A DNA stretch of 64,000 nucleotides from NCBI RefSeq assembly GCF_003054055.1, contig NZ_QBKI01000011.1, positions 62,001-126,000 on the forward strand, read 5' to 3'. Both the position numbers and the translations under genes were made by a program. Below are positions 53,998 to 63,115 of the stretch, in pieces. The stretch's first letter is position 1; every line of letters starts with the position of its first letter. The notes under the pieces are model-generated. The model made no database searches. It saw only the letters and a list, made by a program, of their open reading frames with translations, and was not told the DNA's origin. Source of the stretch: Pontibacter mucosus. Its GTDB lineage: Bacteria > Bacteroidota > Bacteroidia > Cytophagales > Hymenobacteraceae.

Positions 53998-56394
53998 TTG
54001 ATCTATCCAGAAAACTTTGAAATAAAAATTGGGTTTGCGCAAGTACGCGAGATGCTCTCGGAACTTTGCCTGAGTCCGCTTGGCCGTAACTTCGTGAACC
54101 GCATGGCCTTCCTGAACCGCCACGACCTGGTGGACAGGCTGCTGCAACAAACCGACGAATTCAAACAACTGCTGGAGTCGGATGCCGAAATTCCGCTGCA
54201 GCACTACTATGACCCTACCGCCTACCTCGACCGGGCAGCCATAGAAGGCACCTTCCTGGACGTATCCCAGTTCTTCGAAATCAAGATGTCGCTGCGCACG
54301 ATACGAGACTCGCTGCGCTTTATCTCGGAAACGGAGGAGGGTACTTTTGAAGCCCTGAAAGCATTGGGCGCCAATATTATGGTGGAGCGCTCGCTACTGG
54401 CCGCACTGGATAAAGTGGTGGACGACTCGGGCGCCGTGCGTGATGACGCTACGCCGGAGCTGCAGCGCCTCAAGCGCGACCTGATTGCGCAGCAGGCTAT
54501 ACTTCGTAAAACGATCAGCTCCATCCTCAAGCATGCCAAAAACGAGGGGTGGACGCCTTCCGACGTGGAGCCAACCATCCGTGGTGGCCGTTTGGTGATA
54601 CCGGTAATTGCCGAGCACAAGCGCCGCATCAAAGGCCTGATCCACGACGAGTCCAACACGGGCCAGACGGTGTACATTGAGCCGGAATCTATTTTTGAGC
54701 TCAACAACGACATCAAGGATCTGGAAAATGCTTACCACCGTGAGCTTATCCGCATCCTGACGGCACTGACTAACACGTTGCGGCACCACATTCCGGAGCT
54801 GCGCAAAGCGTACCAGTACCTGGGCTTGCTCGACTTCATCCGGGCCAAAGCAGCCTTTGCGCGCCGCATTGAGGCGACCAAACCAAAGCTGCACAAGTAT
54901 CCGCTGATAGACTGGAAGCAGGCGTTTCACCCGCTTTTATACTTGTCGCACCGCCAGTTGGGTAAGCCTACCGTGCCGATGGATCTGGAGTTGAACCGTG
55001 AGCAGCGTATCCTGTTGATTTCAGGACCGAATGCGGGTGGTAAATCGGTGAGCCTGAAAACGGTGGGCCTGGTGCAGTACATGCTGCAGTGCGGGATGCT
55101 GATTCCGGCGGCGGACGGCTCTGAGGCAGGCATTTTCCACGACATCTTCATTGACATAGGCGATGAGCAGTCGATAGAGAATGACCTGAGTACTTATAGC
55201 TCGCACCTGACCAACATGAAGAAATTCGTGACCGTGGCTGATAAACGCAGCCTGGTGCTGATAGACGAGTTTGGTACAGGCACAGAGCCTATACTTGGCG
55301 GCGCCATTGCCGAGGCTGTGCTGCAAACGCTCAACGACAGCAACGTGTACGGCGTGATCACGACGCACTACACCAACCTGAAAAACTACGTCGAGCGTAC
55401 ACCAGGCATCGTGAACGGGGCCATGCGCTACGACCATAAGCACCTGCAGCCGCTTTATCAGCTGGAGATCGGCAAGCCGGGCTCTTCGTTTGCGATCGAG
55501 ATTGCTCAGAAGATCGGCCTGCCCAAGCACATCATCGACAGGGCGAGCAAACTGGTCGGAAGGGATAAAATCCGCTACGACCGCCTGCTGGAGGAACTGG
55601 AGACTGAGAAGCAGGAACTGGAGAAGAAAGTGCGCGAGGCGACCAAGCTAGAGGAAAAACTCAAGCGCCAGGTGAAGGACTACAGCGACCTGAAAAACTT
55701 CCTGGAAGACAGCAAGCAGGAGATCATGCGCGAGGCCAAAGGCAAGGCCAAGCTCCTTCTGAAAGACGCCAACCAGAAGATCGAGTCTACGATTCAGCAG
55801 ATTAAACAGAGCCAGGCCGAGAAGGAGAAAACCAAGGAGGCCCGTCGTGAGCTGGAGGAATTTGCCCAGGAGGTACGCAAGGAAGAGCCGCGCCCGGCAC
55901 ACAAGCGCATCGCGAACGGAAGTATAAAAGAGGGCGACAACGTGGCGCTGGTAGGGCAGGACTCTGTAGGCCAGGTGGTCAGTATAAAAGGCAAAACCGC
56001 CGAGGTGCTGTTTGGCGGCCTCAAAACAATTGTGAAGGTAGATAACCTGGAGCGGGTAGAGGGGCAGGTGGCCAAGCAGAAAAAAGCCCGGATGGAAAGC
56101 GGGGATGGTGGCTTTAGCCGGGGCATGAACATGACGCAGCGCATGGCCGACTTCGCCAGCACGCTGGACATCCGCGGCGAGTATGCCGAGGATGCGCTGA
56201 CCAGGGTAATGAACTTCACCGACGAGGCCATCATGCTGGGCATCCCGGAAATCAAGATCATCCACGGCCGTGGCAATGGTGTGTTGCGCCAGGTAGTGCG
56301 CGACTACCTGTACTCGGTACCGGAAGTGGCCAGCCTCGGCAACGAGGTCGAAGAGCGTGGCGGTGACGGCGCTACACTAGCGGTGCTGAAGTAA
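53998..56394 (+). CDS. mutS2: Endonuclease MutS2
   Basis: A 798-residue MutS2 read from a TTG start; the N terminus IYPENFEIKIGF is the usual Bacteroidota one and no ATG lies upstream. The MutS core has Walker A GPNAGGKS at about residues 343-350, Walker B VLIDEFGTGTEP and the HYTNLK signature; a coiled coil covers about 515-640. A C-terminal Smr nuclease domain follows (LDIRGEYAEDAL, then HGRG near 756). MutS2 limits recombination and rescues collided ribosomes in some species. The prophage is inserted directly in its promoter. Four TATACTT/AAGTATA words lie inside. Confidence 0.95.
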   Translation: MIYPENFEIKIGFAQVREMLSELCLSPLGRNFVNRMAFLNRHDLVDRLLQQTDEFKQLLESDAEIPLQHYYDPTAYLDRAAIEGTFLDVSQFFEIKMSLRTIRDSLRFISETEEGTFEALKALGANIMVERSLLAALDKVVDDSGAVRDDATPELQRLKRDLIAQQAILRKTISSILKHAKNEGWTPSDVEPTIRGGRLVIPVIAEHKRRIKGLIHDESNTGQTVYIEPESIFELNNDIKDLENAYHRELIRILTALTNTLRHHIPELRKAYQYLGLLDFIRAKAAFARRIEATKPKLHKYPLIDWKQAFHPLLYLSHRQLGKPTVPMDLELNREQRILLISGPNAGGKSVSLKTVGLVQYMLQCGMLIPAADGSEAGIFHDIFIDIGDEQSIENDLSTYSSHLTNMKKFVTVADKRSLVLIDEFGTGTEPILGGAIAEAVLQTLNDSNVYGVITTHYTNLKNYVERTPGIVNGAMRYDHKHLQPLYQLEIGKPGSSFAIEIAQKIGLPKHIIDRASKLVGRDKIRYDRLLEELETEKQELEKKVREATKLEEKLKRQVKDYSDLKNFLEDSKQEIMREAKGKAKLLLKDANQKIESTIQQIKQSQAEKEKTKEARRELEEFAQEVRKEEPRPAHKRIANGSIKEGDNVALVGQDSVGQVVSIKGKTAEVLFGGLKTIVKVDNLERVEGQVAKQKKARMESGDGGFSRGMNMTQRMADFASTLDIRGEYAEDALTRVMNFTDEAIMLGIPEIKIIHGRGNGVLRQVVRDYLYSVPEVASLGNEVEERGGDGATLAVLK

Positions 56395-56410
56395 AGTATA
56401 AAGTATACAT

Positions 56411-56452
56411 AAAACAGCTGCGGCTCCCAAGCAAGGGAGCCGCAGCTGTTTT
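56411..56452. terminator. Bidirectional terminator between mutS2 and the SDR gene
   Basis: A perfect 18-bp inverted repeat with AAAA and TTTT ends (AAAACAGCTGCGGCTCCC with its complement) around a 6-base loop. It should stop both mutS2 and the converging leftward operon. Confidence 0.93.
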
Positions 56453-56494
56453 GAGGGCTTGCGCTATTTGCCAGCGTCAGCAGTCTGTCTATAC

Positions 56495-57262
56495 TTACTG
56501 GGCGCTCCAACCCCCATCAATGGGCAGGCAGGCACCCGACATTTGCGCCGAGGCTTCAGAGGCCAGGAACAGGGCCAGTTGTCCGATAGCCTCGACATCC
56601 ACAAACTGCTTCACGGGCTGCTTCTTCAGCATGACTTTCTCCACCACCTCGCTTTGAGACATGCCATGCGCCCGGGCCTGGTCTGCAATCTGCGCCTCCA
56701 CGAGTGATGTTTTTACATAGCCGGGACAAATGGCATTGCAGGTGATATTGAAAGGGGCTCCCTCCAGCGCCAGCACTTTGGTGAGGCCGGCAATGCCGTG
56801 CTTGGCCGCCACATAGGCAGCTTTAAACTCAGAGGCCCGCAGCGCATGGGCCGAGGCAATGTTGATGATGCGGCCGAAGCGGCGTTCCTGCATTCCCTTC
56901 CACACGGCCTTGGAAGTATGGAAGGAGGAGGACAGGTTCACGGCCAGGATGGCATCCCACTTCTCCTCCGGAAACTCCGCCACCGGCGCCACATGCTGTA
57001 TGCCGGCATTGTTCACCAGTACGTCCACCTGCCCCAGCTGCTGCTCTGCCTGCCGCACCATCTGCCGTATCTGCTCGGGCTGCAGCATGTTGGCCGGCGA
57101 GAAGTATACTTTTACCCCATGCTCCTGCGCCAGCTGCGCAGCAATTTCCTCGCCGTTCCGCTCCAGGCCATTTAGCAGCAGGTGGTAGCCCTGGGCAGCA
57201 AAGGCACGGGCCAACCCCCGGCCAATGCCGCTGGTGCCGCCGGTTATCAGTACGTTCTTCAT
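56495..57262 (-). CDS. 3-hydroxybutyrate dehydrogenase (SDR family)
   Basis: A 255-residue short-chain dehydrogenase. TGGTSGIG (residues 7-14) binds NAD(H), NNAG is at 84-87, and the catalytic set is S137, Y150 and K154 in SAHALRASEFKAAYVAAKHG. The motifs NIASAHA, KHGIAGLTKV and NAICPGYV with the DGGWSAQ end are typical of 3-hydroxybutyrate dehydrogenase, which oxidises D-3-hydroxybutyrate to acetoacetate. It follows a TonB receptor, hydrolase and symporter, all read leftward, suggesting use of hydroxybutyrate or its oligomers. Confidence 0.88.
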   Translation of the reverse strand: MKNVLITGGTSGIGRGLARAFAAQGYHLLLNGLERNGEEIAAQLAQEHGVKVYFSPANMLQPEQIRQMVRQAEQQLGQVDVLVNNAGIQHVAPVAEFPEEKWDAILAVNLSSSFHTSKAVWKGMQERRFGRIINIASAHALRASEFKAAYVAAKHGIAGLTKVLALEGAPFNITCNAICPGYVKTSLVEAQIADQARAHGMSQSEVVEKVMLKKQPVKQFVDVEAIGQLALFLASEASAQMSGACLPIDGGWSAQ

Positions 57263-57300
57263 GTCTATACTTTTATGGATGTTCAGAAATATTCAAAAAC

Positions 57301-57329
57301 GCTGAGGCGCCCTGAAAGAGCGCCTCAGC
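57301..57329 (-). terminator. Terminator after the TonB receptor gene
   Basis: GCTGAGGCGC and GCGCCTCAGC form a 10-bp stem around a 9-base loop; on the minus strand it is followed by GTTTTTG. It separates the receptor gene from the dehydrogenase gene, so the latter may have its own promoter or be reached by read-through. CTAACTT repeats lie beside it (57342-57360). Confidence 0.82.
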
Positions 57330-57363
57330 TGTACTTATCAACTGTCTAACTTACTAACTCGCA

Positions 57364-59880
57364 CTAATACTTGCCGTTGAGCACGCTCAGGTTCGGGAGC
57401 AGTTTCTCGGTCAAATCGAAGCGCAGCTCTACCGAGTACAGGCGGCCAATCTCCGGTGAGCCCACGTACTCGCGCTGTGCCGTATCGAACAGGTTGGTAA
57501 CGCTGGCGCCCAACGTCATCCACTCTTTCAGTTTATAGCCGGCGCTCAGGTCTACAGAAGTAAAGCCACCCAACGGGCCATAGTTGTAGTTGTATGGCGC
57601 TACTCGTTTGCCTTCATTCTCTTTGGCCGCTATCTGTACACCGGAGTAGAAATCATACTCGGGCAGGATGCGCACATTCACAGAGCCGAAAAACTTCTTG
57701 TCGAACAGGTCGCGTGCCGTAAAGTTGAAGCTGTAACGGTTCTTGGCCGCGTTCAGGCTGCTCTCCGATACAGATACTTTGCCGTCGCCGTTCGCATCGT
57801 TGTCCAGGTTATCCGTGTCGGTGATGTTAGAGTTGAAGTAGGAGTACTTGGCGCCTACGCTAAAGTTGTCGTTGAGGTAATAGTTAATGCCCAAATCGGT
57901 TCCCCAGGAATCCACGTTGCCGTAGTTGAGGTAGGTGAGGTAATAGTTCAGGGCATTGGCAGCTGTCTCCGTCACGTCTTTGTCGCCTTTCAGGATTACC
58001 TTCTCTTTCCCCATTAATGGTGTTACAGCAGTGAGAGGCGAGATGAAGTTCTCTGATTTGGAGTACCAGGTGCTCAGGTCGATGTACAGTTTATCCGATG
58101 GCGTGCCTTTATATCCAATCTCGAACGTTTGTACCTGCTCCGGCTCCAGCTTGTCGATGGTGCGTGTCTGGCCTGTCTCGGTGTTACGGATGGTCAGGCC
58201 GGCGCCGTTGCCAAGTATGGCCAGCGCCCCGTTGTTGAGGTAAAACTCTTGGAACTGGATGGATGGTGCGGAGTAGGCACTGCCCCAGGTGGCGCGGAAG
58301 GTGCCTTTCAGGGCGTTATACGTCAGGGCTGCCTTCGGGCTGAACTGGGCACCGTAGTTGTCGTGGTTGTCGTAGCGGGCAGCACCTAAGGCCTTAAATT
58401 TGTCGGTGATCGCATACTCCAGCTGCGCCACCACGCCGTACTGGCTTAGGATAATGTCCCCGTCCGCGTCGTCCAGGTAGGTCTGGCGGCTGTAGGCCAC
58501 GTCGCGCTGGTAGCTCAGGCCGGTAATCACATCAAGCTTGCCGAAGTTGTTGTTATACTGCACCTCGCCGTTGATGCGGTGGCTCTTGTCGATGAAGCCG
58601 GGGAAGGCAATGGCAGGGGAGCCTTCGCCGATCTCGCCGGCCTTGGCGCCAGTTTTGGAATACTGCGCGGCCTGTGCCTCGGAGTAACCGCGGGCGCGCA
58701 ACGTATAGTAGTTGGTGGTGCGGGCGTTTATCTGGTAGGTATCACCGGCGTCGTTCCAGGTGCTGTAGAGTTGGGCAAACACGCGCGGCGACACATAGCG
58801 GCCCTGCAGGTACTGGAAGGTCCAGCCGTTGATCTGGTTGCGGCCGTTGCTGGTCACGCCGATGTTGTCGCCCTGGCCAAAGCCGTAGTCCAGTACAAGG
58901 TCTGTTTTGCTGGTGGGGCTGAAGTATAAAGCCGAGCCAAAGCGCTTCGATTTAAAGCCGTAGTCCACGTCATACTCTGGCAAAGCACCCAACGCAGCGT
59001 TGTAAACAGTGTCCACGAATTTAAAGTCCTGCCCCTGGGTATACTCGCCGGTGATTTTATAGGCAAACTTATCGCTGACAACGGCGGCATGGCGGGCACG
59101 CGCGCTGATTACATCCTGATTGCCGGCGCCTATCGTCACAGTGGTGCCCGGGTGGCGGCGCGGGTCTTTGGTGATGGTGTTGATGATGCCGTTGTGCGCG
59201 TTAGGTCCATACAGAGCCGAGGAAGGGCCTAAAATCACCTCCACCCGCTCGATATCCTCCTTGATAGTGGTGTTGTAGAATCCGGCTGGCAGGCCGGTAC
59301 CTCCCGGCAGCATGGAGTTGCGGCCGTCCGTCATCTGGTACATCTTCACGTTGAAGGCGTTATTAAAGCCGCGGGCGTTAATGCCCACGCCGATCACACC
59401 GGAACGTACCACTTCCACGCCCTGCACCTTGTTGAGCAGCTCGCCCACGTTGAACGAAGGCATGGCATCCAGGTCGCGGGAGGAGATAACGCTGATAGCC
59501 GCCGGGGCTTCGGTCAGTTTCTCGGGGCGGCGCGTAGCCGATACCACTACTTCTTCACTCATCATAGTAGAGGCCTGCATCGTGATGGTGCCGACATCGG
59601 CAGCGCCATCGGCCCCGACTGTTACAGGCAAATCGGGGTGGGAGTAGCCCACATAGGAAACACGCAGGCTATAGTTGCCGGCCGGCACGTTCTGGATCAG
59701 GAATTCGCCGTTAGCGTCCGTGGTAGTGCCTCTGCTTGTGCCTTTCAGGAGCACCGTGGCGCCGACGAGCGCCTCCCGGTTGTCTCCCCCCGCTACTCTG
59801 CCTTTCACGGCACCGCTTTGGGCGATGGCTACCTGCGCCGCACACAGCACCGATAGCAGGAGTAAGTAAATTTTTTTCAT
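57364..59880 (-). CDS. TonB-dependent outer-membrane receptor
   Basis: I start at the ATG complementary to 59878-59880 (MKKIYLLLLSVLCAAQVAIA, a signal peptide), not 23 codons upstream. The 838-residue protein has a carboxypeptidase-like regulatory domain at about residues 24-110 (GATVLLKGTSRGTTTDANGE), a plug (EEVVVSATRRPEKLTEAPAA, then the NVGELLNKVQGVEVVRSG segment) and a 22-strand barrel ending in LRFDLTEKLLPNLSVLNGKY. It takes up an unknown ligand with TonB energy. Downstream neighbours point to hydroxybutyrate or a related ester. Confidence 0.94.
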   Translation of the reverse strand: MKKIYLLLLSVLCAAQVAIAQSGAVKGRVAGGDNREALVGATVLLKGTSRGTTTDANGEFLIQNVPAGNYSLRVSYVGYSHPDLPVTVGADGAADVGTITMQASTMMSEEVVVSATRRPEKLTEAPAAISVISSRDLDAMPSFNVGELLNKVQGVEVVRSGVIGVGINARGFNNAFNVKMYQMTDGRNSMLPGGTGLPAGFYNTTIKEDIERVEVILGPSSALYGPNAHNGIINTITKDPRRHPGTTVTIGAGNQDVISARARHAAVVSDKFAYKITGEYTQGQDFKFVDTVYNAALGALPEYDVDYGFKSKRFGSALYFSPTSKTDLVLDYGFGQGDNIGVTSNGRNQINGWTFQYLQGRYVSPRVFAQLYSTWNDAGDTYQINARTTNYYTLRARGYSEAQAAQYSKTGAKAGEIGEGSPAIAFPGFIDKSHRINGEVQYNNNFGKLDVITGLSYQRDVAYSRQTYLDDADGDIILSQYGVVAQLEYAITDKFKALGAARYDNHDNYGAQFSPKAALTYNALKGTFRATWGSAYSAPSIQFQEFYLNNGALAILGNGAGLTIRNTETGQTRTIDKLEPEQVQTFEIGYKGTPSDKLYIDLSTWYSKSENFISPLTAVTPLMGKEKVILKGDKDVTETAANALNYYLTYLNYGNVDSWGTDLGINYYLNDNFSVGAKYSYFNSNITDTDNLDNDANGDGKVSVSESSLNAAKNRYSFNFTARDLFDKKFFGSVNVRILPEYDFYSGVQIAAKENEGKRVAPYNYNYGPLGGFTSVDLSAGYKLKEWMTLGASVTNLFDTAQREYVGSPEIGRLYSVELRFDLTEKLLPNLSVLNGKY

Positions 59881-59945
59881 GATTAGTAAGGTTAGATGAA
59901 GTGATAATTTATAGTGTTCAGATGTATTGGAAGGTAAGTATAAAA

Positions 59946-60932
59946 TCAATCCAGGAAGGCACGGACTGCCTGGTTAAAGGCTTCCGGCTGCTCAAACTGC
60001 AGCATGTGCCCCGCCTGGGGCAGCAGCTTCACCTGGCTGTCGGTTATCCGCTCCCGGCCGATGTTGGCCACCGCCTGCGTAGTAAGGTCGGGGTTGAGGT
60101 AGCGGTTGGGAATCAGGGCGTCGTTCTCGCCGAAAAGTATAAGCGTGGGCACCTTGAGCTCCGGTAGCCTATCATATACCGGCTCGTCCACCATCGCCGC
60201 CACGCCCTGCGCCACGGCTTTGGTGTAGTCGGGGAACTGCGCCGCCTGCATCATCGCTACCCGCTCCTCCACCATAAACTGCGCGTCATCCGGCATCTGG
60301 TGAAAGTTGACTTTGATGTTGGCGGAGATCTGCTCAGGCGTGGTTTTGGCTATACTTTCGGGCGTGACAGTGGCCTTAAAGAGCTGCTTCTGCTGCCCGG
60401 TAAAGGTCTCCAATCCGGCAGGGGCGGCAAGAATGAGTTTCTGCACCCGTTCCGGCGCCTGCAGGGCTGCCGTGATGGCAATCTGCCCGCCCATGGAGTG
60501 ACCGGTGAGAACGGCCTGCTTGATTTTCAGTTCATCCATCAGGGCCAGCACTGCATCTGCATAAGCCTTCATGCCTACCTGCGCGTTTTCTTTGGATGAT
60601 TTTCCGTAGCCCGGTAAATCCAGGGCGATAGTGCGGTAATGCTGGCTCAGCTCCGCGATGTTCTTGTTCCAGGCCGGCAGGTAGCTGCCTAGCCCGTGGA
60701 TGAAGATGATCGTCTGCGGTCCTTTTCCCTGGTCCACGTAGGCGATGGTCTGACCGTCGGGCAGCGTGGCCTTCTGCACCGGGAAGTTATACTTCAGGCT
60801 TTCGAAAACCGGATCGGCGGTGGCAGTTGCAACGGCAGGTTCTGAGTTAACGGTCGCGGTCTGGCACCGGGCGTTCAGGCTCAGCAGACCAGCCAGCAAC
60901 AGGGCTAAGGTTAGTTGTGATTTAATTCTCAT
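59946..60932 (-). CDS. Exported alpha/beta hydrolase
   Basis: A 328-residue hydrolase with a signal peptide (LTLALLLAGLLSLNARC). The oxyanion region is IFIHGLGS, the nucleophile is S146 in GHSMGG, an acid lies in LFGENDALIP near residue 276 and the His in QAGHMLQFE near 308. It probably works in the periplasm. Being encoded between a TonB receptor and a symporter, it may cleave an ester brought in by the receptor, for example a hydroxyalkanoate oligomer; the substrate is inferred from neighbours only. Overlaps the symporter gene by 11 bp. Confidence 0.88.
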   Translation of the reverse strand: MRIKSQLTLALLLAGLLSLNARCQTATVNSEPAVATATADPVFESLKYNFPVQKATLPDGQTIAYVDQGKGPQTIIFIHGLGSYLPAWNKNIAELSQHYRTIALDLPGYGKSSKENAQVGMKAYADAVLALMDELKIKQAVLTGHSMGGQIAITAALQAPERVQKLILAAPAGLETFTGQQKQLFKATVTPESIAKTTPEQISANIKVNFHQMPDDAQFMVEERVAMMQAAQFPDYTKAVAQGVAAMVDEPVYDRLPELKVPTLILFGENDALIPNRYLNPDLTTQAVANIGRERITDSQVKLLPQAGHMLQFEQPEAFNQAVRAFLD

Positions 60933-62460
60933 ACACAGGCTCGTTTACAGGTGTGTCAGGAACAGAAATTTCGGCAGGTTTCCTGAATGTAAAGTATAAA
61001 GAGAATCCAACGATGACAGAGGCAAGTATAGCCAGCGCGGCGGCAATGCCCGGATTGCGCACGGGGGCATCCATGTAAGAGGTGAGGCCGCCGTAGTATA
61101 CCGCAAAGTGCACCGCCACGGAGGTGAGTGAGGCGGCCACCGGCGCCACCAGCGGCACCCGTTTCAGGAACATCCCGAACAGCACTGGCACAAAGGCCGC
61201 TGAGAAGTAGGCATACACCCCGTTCTGCGCAAAAATACCCACGCTCAGGTTCGGGTGCAGCAGCTGGTCAAAAGTTATAAGGATGGTGACCACAGCCAGC
61301 GCCACAATCACGAGGCGGTTGATGAGCACACTGCGTTCCTCAACTTTGGTCCCGAAAATGGGGGCAAGAATATCCGAGGTGATGGTGATGGAGAGCGACT
61401 GAATAAGCCCCTCCAGCGTGGAAAGCCCGGCGGAAATCAGTCCCAGCACCACCAGCAGCCCTACATACACCGGAAACTCGCTCACCACGTAAGCCGACAT
61501 GATGCCGTCCAGCGGAATCGCTTCGCCGTTTATACTTAAGTCCGGGAAGGTGAGACGGGCGTAGAGGCCGGCGATAACCACCAGGAAAAACAGCGCCTCC
61601 GTCAGCACGCCCACCAGTAAGTACAGATTGACGTCTTTTTCGCTTTTCAGCAGCAGCGACTTGGTGATGATGTGCGGCTGGCAGACAATGGCGATCCCGA
61701 TGATAACCTGGCAGAAGATGATTTCGAAATAGTCGCGGAAAAGGAAGCTCTGGGGGTTGGCAGGCTGCACCAGCAGCGGATCGATGGCCGCCAGTTTGTC
61801 CAGGAAGCCCTTCACGCCGTTGCTGAAATGCTCGTAGCCGGAGCCCAGCAGTATAAAAGCCACCACCACCATGAGCAGCGCCTGGATCATGTTGGTGTAC
61901 ACCATGGAGTTGGCGCCCCCAAACATCATGTAGCCAAACACAAACACCACAATGCCTACGCATACATGCAGCTCGTTCAGGTTGAGCACACTGGCCAGCA
62001 CCTTGGTCAGGCCCACACAGATGAGCACGATAAAGGTAATGAGCAGCAGCGAGAGGAAAGCGAAAAACATGGTATAGCCACGGCTTTTGTACACCGAGCC
62101 CATCCACTGGGCCATCGTCTGTGCCTTCACGGCCTTGCCCATCCTTCTGAAGCCTTTGGTAAGTATAACCAGCGACAAGAGTGCCGCAGCCGGTAAAGCA
62201 ACTGCCATCGAGATGAAGCCGCTCACGCCATACAAGGCCACAAAGCCCGGGTTGATGATGAACGTAGCCGCGCTCGTCATGGAGGCAGCCAGCGCCAGGC
62301 CCACCGCTACCGGCGAGAAAGCGACGCTGCCCAAGGCATAATCAGAAATAGAACGGATGCGCAGCGCGCCCCGCACCACAAAGAAAAGTATAAGCGCAGC
62401 GTAAGCGGCAACTAATATCCAACCAGCCGTTGTCAGTGCAGAAGGGGCTAAGTCGTTCAT
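60922..62460 (-). CDS. Sodium:solute symporter (SSS family)
   Basis: I start at the ATG complementary to 62458-62460 (MNDLAPSALTTAGWILVAAY) instead of a TTG 11 codons upstream. The 512-residue inner-membrane protein has about 13 spans. LALAASMTSAATFIINPGFV in the early spans and GLISAGLSTLEGLIQSLSIT later are the sodium-site signatures of the SSS family. It is the first gene of the leftward operon. With the hydrolase and dehydrogenase it may import a short hydroxy acid; the ligand is not proven. Confidence 0.9.
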   Translation of the reverse strand: MNDLAPSALTTAGWILVAAYAALILFFVVRGALRIRSISDYALGSVAFSPVAVGLALAASMTSAATFIINPGFVALYGVSGFISMAVALPAAALLSLVILTKGFRRMGKAVKAQTMAQWMGSVYKSRGYTMFFAFLSLLLITFIVLICVGLTKVLASVLNLNELHVCVGIVVFVFGYMMFGGANSMVYTNMIQALLMVVVAFILLGSGYEHFSNGVKGFLDKLAAIDPLLVQPANPQSFLFRDYFEIIFCQVIIGIAIVCQPHIITKSLLLKSEKDVNLYLLVGVLTEALFFLVVIAGLYARLTFPDLSINGEAIPLDGIMSAYVVSEFPVYVGLLVVLGLISAGLSTLEGLIQSLSITITSDILAPIFGTKVEERSVLINRLVIVALAVVTILITFDQLLHPNLSVGIFAQNGVYAYFSAAFVPVLFGMFLKRVPLVAPVAASLTSVAVHFAVYYGGLTSYMDAPVRNPGIAAALAILASVIVGFSLYFTFRKPAEISVPDTPVNEPVYEN

Positions 62461-63115
62461 GGGAATCGGTGTTATAAGTGTGGTTTTGTCCAAATAATGT
62501 AGACAATAATCTACATTGCCACCTTGTTATACTTGCCAACTCCGCATATTTTAAGGTGAAATCGGAAGTATGGAAGGTGAAGTTTTTTAGTGATGAGTGA
62601 GTGGTTGCTTATTTTTAAATGGTAAAGCATAAGCTCTGCTGTCACTGCGCAGGTATGACAGTGGCGGTGCTAGGAGCAGGTTTATAACCTGGTTTCTGCA
62701 CAGTAGAAAAGGATCAAACGAACGTTTCTCTATACTTCAACGAGCCATAGCTAGCGAATAAAGCATGGTCAGCCCCTTTTCCCACCATTGCTGATGGTAT
62801 CCCCGGTGATTTATACTTTGGCAGGCTTCGGGGACGAACTGTGAATGCCGCGTGATCAAAGTATAAATTATAATCAAAGCCCTTGTAACCTTGCTTTGAA
62901 AAAGCAACGGGGATTAAAACTGCTTCTAAAGCAACCACACGTTGTGCTGTCGCTAAACCTGCCGTATCAAGCTAAAAGACTCTACCAGGCGGATTGCAAA
63001 TCCGCGGCTACTATACTTTCGGATTGCAAATCCGAAAGAGCGGAGTTATTGTATACTTTCGGTAAGGATAGTAACTATTTAATTTTCTAACCTTCTAACT
63101 TCCCAACTTTCTAAC
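62461..63115. other. Long intergenic region with repeats
   Basis: About 650 bases without a gene I can support. It contains the probable promoter region of the symporter operon at the left, at least six TATACTT/AAGTATA words, two GGATTGCAAATCC palindromes (62989-63038) and CTAACTT-type repeats (about 63083-63117). Short frames on both strands (about 75 codons) code for low-complexity sequence over the repeats and were rejected. Confidence 0.7.
62989..63038. repeat. Two REP-like palindromes with GGATTGCAAATCC core
   Basis: GCGGATT-GCA-AATCCGC at 62989-63005 and CTTTCGGATT-GCA-AATCCGAAAG at 63016-63038. Stems are 7 and 10 bp with the same GCA loop. They lie 11 bp apart, linked by a TATACTT word. 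They resemble REP-type extragenic palindromes. Confidence 0.65.

Noticed and set aside
62714..63090. Leftward 74-codon and rightward 81-codon frames in the gap before the LytTR gene
   Set aside because: They are built from repeats and TATACTT words, have no recognisable pattern and no neighbours in register.
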